Below are positions 60,421 through 64,000 of a DNA stretch of 64,000 nucleotides, piece by piece. Location of the stretch: NCBI GenBank assembly GCA_013400115.1, contig VXBP01004231.1, forward strand, positions 215,251 through 279,250, given 5' to 3'. A program made the position numbers and the translations under genes. The notes below the pieces were generated by a model. That model saw nothing but the letters and a program-made list of their open reading frames with translations. It searched no databases and was not told the origin of the DNA. The stretch is from Rhinopomastus cyanomelas (Eukaryota > Chordata > Aves > Bucerotiformes > Rhinopomastidae). Each line of letters begins with the position of its first letter. The stretch's first letter is position 1.

Positions 60421-61164
60421 TGCTTCTGGACATCAACCCAGCTCCTTTTGTAGTAGCCGCTGGAACTACTGAAACAGGTGGATCGCCTTGAGCCGTCTGT
60501 TGTTTCCAAGGGTTTTTATTGTTACCAGATGAAAACTGAGGACTTCTATTGATAGGTCAATCTGATATCTCATCGAGCATTTTGCACAGCCTACATAAAA
60601 TATTCCCCAAGCCCACAGTGATTTCCCTTCAAGTGTCTTTTTCAAAGAAATAGTCCCAACGAGTAGCTGAGACTGAAACTGTGAAACCATTTAGGTGCTG
60701 TGTAATCTTATTCTTTGTTTTTTAAGATGGATTTAAGACATGGTTAAGAAAATATAGTCTTAATATTAAAAAACCAAACAGTATTATTATTAAATTATTT
60801 TTGTTTATTACCTATTATAGTTCTAGCTCTTCTCACTCTTTCAACGTGCTCCGTGGAATCTTGCGAAGGCTTTAACAGTCTTAACAGAGCTGCAGCAGTG
60901 TGTTCCCCTCTCCACACGTGTTTTATGGGGAAAAGGATTTTTGGCAGGATTGCATTTTCTGCTTTTACATTTCTTGACTGCCCTGTTGTAAAGGTTAAAT
61001 AGAAGGTTCTTGTGTATTTTCTGTACATCCTTTGAAATGGAGAATTGATAAATATCCTACATTGTAGCATTTCTGTTTCTTAATGTTTTAAAGGATGCTT
61101 CAGAGTGCTTCTCTGAAAAAAAATGCACACTGCTACTCTGTAAAATAAAGCTTTGGGTGTTTTT

Positions 61165-61500
61165 CAAGGGGAAAGGCCTTCTAGTGACCTTCCAGTACCT
61201 GAAGGAGGCTGGAGAGGGGCTGCTTATGAAGGCTTATAGTGATAGGACAAGAGACAATGGTTTCAAATTACAGAAGGGTAGATTTAAATTGGATGTTAGT
61301 AAGAAGTTCTTTAGCAGGAGGGTGGTTGAATGCTGGACCAGGCTGCCCAGGAAGGTGGTTGAGGCCCATCCCTGGAGATTTTCAGGGCAAGGCTGGACTA
61401 GGCTCTTTACAGCCTGATCGAGTTGAGGATGTCTGCTCACTGCAGGCTAGATGACCTTGGAAGGTCCCTTCCAACCCAATACATTCTATGGTTCTGTGAT
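61165..61500 (+). repeat. CR1 LINE 3' fragment, diverged
   Basis: GACCTTCCAGTACCTGAAGG, GGCTGGAGAGGGGCTG, AGTGATAGGACAAGAGACAA, AGGCTGCCCAGGAAGGTGG and TAGATGACCTTGGAAGGTCC, ending ACATTCTATGGTTCTGTGAT. A partially open ORF2 C-terminal frame spans 61157-61417 but lacks the usual continuation. It is a distinct subfamily, with GACCTTGGAAGGTCCCTTCC in the tail. Confidence 0.9.
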
Positions 61501-63723
61501 CATGCCTTGGGTTATAGAACTACCTTTTCATACAAAATGTCATCACTATACATGGGTAAAATCTGGGTTTCTCTTTAAATTCCCTCTTCTCTCTTAGGGA
61601 TATCCTGTCTGTGAATAACTGATGAACATCTGAAGAATCTAGGTTGTGCTACTGGATACAGGAAGAAGTATGTCCGTGGCCAGCAGCAGGGCTGTGAGGA
61701 GCTGGAGTCATGTGCTGATAGGTCTTTGTGTCCTTGTGAGAGAGGCAGCCACAGTGCTTCTGTTTTCAGGAGAGGTCATAACCACAGTTTGGTGTGGGGT
61801 CTGCTACATGTTGCAAGAGATGAAGCAAAAGAAAACTGCTGAAGTGAGGGGGTGAAGCATGTGGAGTAAGGGTGTGGAGTACAAGGTGTTTGTGAGAGAG
61901 AGGGGATGGAGATACAGCAGAAATTGAGAAAAAGGGAGGCAAAATGAAGGAGGAATATCACAGCTCTCAGTGCCTGTAAGAATGCCAGAGGCTTTGACTC
62001 CCAGTGAGAGGCAGAGGGGCAGCAGTAGGTGCATTCTTGTGTTCTTTGAAGAGAAGAGTCTTATTAAGAGCAAATAAAATGTTTCTCATTCAAATTTCCT
62101 GCTTCAAAAGATGCTTAAAAAGGGAACAGACATAGTATTTTGTCCAGACAATCAAAACCAGTCTCCAAACAGGAAAGTAAATAATCAAGCTTGCCTTAAT
62201 GTGCTGTTTTGATTTGATGTAACTGGTGGGGATTAGTAATTTCTTGCATGAAAAATTAATTTAAGAACCAACATTTTAGTCCTTTTAGAAAAGTTCAACA
62301 AGCCTTTTCTTGTGTGCCAGTAAGGAATCAAGTGCAGCTCCATTAGCCAGATGCCAGTGTATAACTTACTTGGTCGTTGATGATGCTCACAAACTACTGC
62401 GAGTGCAGCCTCCCCTAGAACTGTGAGGAGTTCAACTCGAAGAAGCAAGACAGAATAATCTGAAGAAGGGAGTAAGAAAATGAGCACAGCAGAGGTGAGA
62501 TAATAACGCTGTGTGGTGTATGGAAAGCCAGATGCAGATTTTCTTTGTTAATGTAAAAGCAAACATGAGGCATTTAAAAGTAGAATGTCTCATGCACTCG
62601 TGAAAGTGCTCAGTCTGTGTTACAGAATTAAAGGCAAAATACAATTTTTTTGTAGAATCTGCACATCAGACAGACATTGTTCTATCTGAAAGATGCGAAT
62701 ACTTTTATTTCCTCTTGGCAAATACGCGTCCCAGGCCGTTTTTATGTGCCTCGCTGTTTGGCTGCCTTTTCGCCTCTCCTCAGAGCTGGTAGTTCCCCGA
62801 GTCCCTGCTAGATGGCACGGCAAGCCACCGCAACAGTCACGGTGTGATGAGGCAGACGTGCTTGTGCGTTCTGCACGGTAGCCAGGTCAGCTGCTCTGCC
62901 ACCCTTATGCCCTTTACTGTTTCTTCATATTTTTCATCAAGTTTTCTTCCTCGTATGCGAGAGGTCACAGCTAGGATTGTAGTTTCTTAATTTTTAGTGC
63001 AATGATTATCAGAAGCAAAGTTCATCTTTCTGCTGTATAGATGAATGAAGAGGAAACCAGTAGTGCTTGTAGCTGTGTTTCAGAAAACACACTTGAGATG
63101 TTCTCATTGCTTTTCCCGGCTTTCCTGCTGTAGAAGTGTCCTGTTCCAAGCTCTAGCAGGGGCCGTTCCCTCCCTCATACCCAGTTGCAGGAGATGCTTT
63201 CTCCTCAGCCCGTAAGATCTCGTGAATCGAGGCTGTACTGCTCCACATCTCTCTCTGGCTTCACAAAGCCCATGTTGGGATGATGTTTGAACGCTGGTGC
63301 AGGCAAAGCAAAAATTCAATGTGGCCTGTGTTTTTGTTCCTGCGAGTCTGTAAAGCCTGACTCAGAAAGCCTGATTTTTTCCTTCAGAGGAATTCTACAT
63401 CATTCACTGGGGTCACACTGTGGTAACTGCTGTTAACAAAACTACAATTAGAGTGCAAAAGGGATGTTTTCAAACTTGCACTTGGAAATTGGTTTCTTAA
63501 GGTGATATTTTAATTCTTGCTGCCACACACAGTAATCACTTTTTAAATGAACACAATAAATAGAGTGAGGGAGGTTCAAAGACAGGTGGTGTGGGCATGG
63601 GTTAGCTGAGAGCATGTTATCTGTACTACAATGCAGTCGATATTTACAGGTGCAGATCCACAGATGTATGGGCACAGCAGTCCCCTTCTTCAGCCTGTCA
63701 TATCCTAACTGGAGAGCTTGGGT
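61501..63723. other. Intergenic, no gene recognised
   Basis: Unique sequence with frames under 90 codons. A slightly CpG-richer stretch lies at 62715-62880. No IRX4 homeodomain or other neighbour-gene exon is visible. Confidence 0.5.
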
Positions 63724-63835
63724 GCCTGGACATGTTCCTGTGTGACTTGATCTAGGTGATCCTGCTCTGGCAGGGGGATTGGACTAGATGATCTTTGGAG
63801 GGCCCTTCCAATCCCTAATGTTCTGTGATTCTGTG
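63724..63835 (+). repeat. CR1 LINE 3' end, AATCCCTAATG subfamily
   Basis: GCCTGGACATGTTCCTGTGT, GACTTGATCTAGGTGATCC, GATCTTTGGAGGGCCCTTCC and ATGTTCTGTGATTCTGTG. It forms the left arm of an inverted pair. Confidence 0.93.
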
Positions 63836-63906
63836 TCCACAACATGGCACTGTGGCTTCTCATTGGTGTCTTGGTCACAGGAGGCAGATGCAGATCCATG
63901 GAGGAG

Positions 63907-64000
63907 ATCACAGAATCTCAGAACATTAGGTGATTAAAAGGGACCTCGAAAGAGCATCTAGTCCAATCCCCCTGCCACAGCAGGATCACCTAGACCAAGT
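63907..64000 (-). repeat. CR1 LINE 3' end, reversed, runs off the window
   Basis: ATCACAGAATCTCAGAACAT, then a reversed GGGACCTCGAAAGAGCATCT, AGTCCAATCCCCCTGCCACA and GATCACCTAGACCAAGT. The element continues beyond base 64000, so its full length is unknown. Confidence 0.92.

Larger units (their letters stand above)
54967..61164. other. Intergenic, no gene recognised
   Basis: No CR1 was recognised over 6 kb. It contains the enhancer-like blocks at 56060-56260 and 59690-60420 and the 248-codon frame at 59321 (listed separately). Also present are an AT block at 55380-55440 (CTCTATTAATTATTCATG) and a T/C homopolymer run at 56914-56936. Confidence 0.5.

Noticed and set aside
46480..64000. IRX4 exons expected next to NDUFS6
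   Set aside because: No homeodomain or IRO-box coding sequence was found; IRX4, if adjacent, lies beyond the right edge.
1..64000. tRNA, rRNA, CRISPR or LTR retrovirus
   Set aside because: No cloverleaf box A/B pair, no rRNA segments, no regularly spaced direct repeats, and no paired LTRs or gag/pol/env frames were seen; the only reverse-transcriptase traces are CR1 type.

Overview
The window looks like bird (avian) nuclear DNA. It is a gene-poor, AT-leaning stretch littered with CR1 LINE fragments, which end in the short tandem octamers typical of avian CR1 (ATTCTATG or TACTGTGA type). It carries a compact CpG-rich promoter for two spliced or short nuclear genes of mitochondrial proteins. 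No prokaryotic operons, rRNA, tRNA or CRISPR arrays were seen. Which bird it is cannot be fixed from the sequence alone.

Only two protein-coding genes can be supported. MRPL36 (mitochondrial ribosomal protein bL36m, minus strand, 40592-40894) and NDUFS6 (13 kDa zinc-binding accessory subunit of respiratory complex I, plus strand, four coding exons between 41021 and 46411) sit head to head. Only 126 bp separate their start codons, inside one CpG island. The NDUFS6 start codon lies in an exact match to the TISU/YY1 element that is common in housekeeping mitochondrial genes. The pair makes one protein of the mitochondrial translation machinery and one of the respiratory chain, so a shared promoter is functionally sensible. 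The same two genes are neighbours in human, next to IRX4. IRX4 is not in this window and would be expected beyond the right edge.

Layout: 1-40 kb is intergenic, with about twenty CR1 pieces, one long 5'-truncated CR1 with reverse-transcriptase coding remnants (22545-23984), one MIR-like SINE, and several unique AT-rich blocks dense in homeodomain-like motifs that may be conserved regulatory elements. 40.3-46.5 kb is the MRPL36-NDUFS6 locus and is free of recognisable CR1. 46.5-64 kb is again intergenic, with CR1 copies of different ages (including a strongly decayed old one at 50.9-52.2 kb) and further enhancer-like blocks, the most striking at 56.06-56.26 kb. All enhancer calls rest on base composition and motif clustering only and need cross-species alignment.

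I found no convincing new biological system. The most specific oddities are a fold-back duplication inside the long CR1, a 12-bp-arm perfect hairpin at 3.08 kb, a 248-codon open frame at 59.3-60.1 kb that is longer than expected by chance but not recognisable, and an inverted CR1 pair at the right edge.
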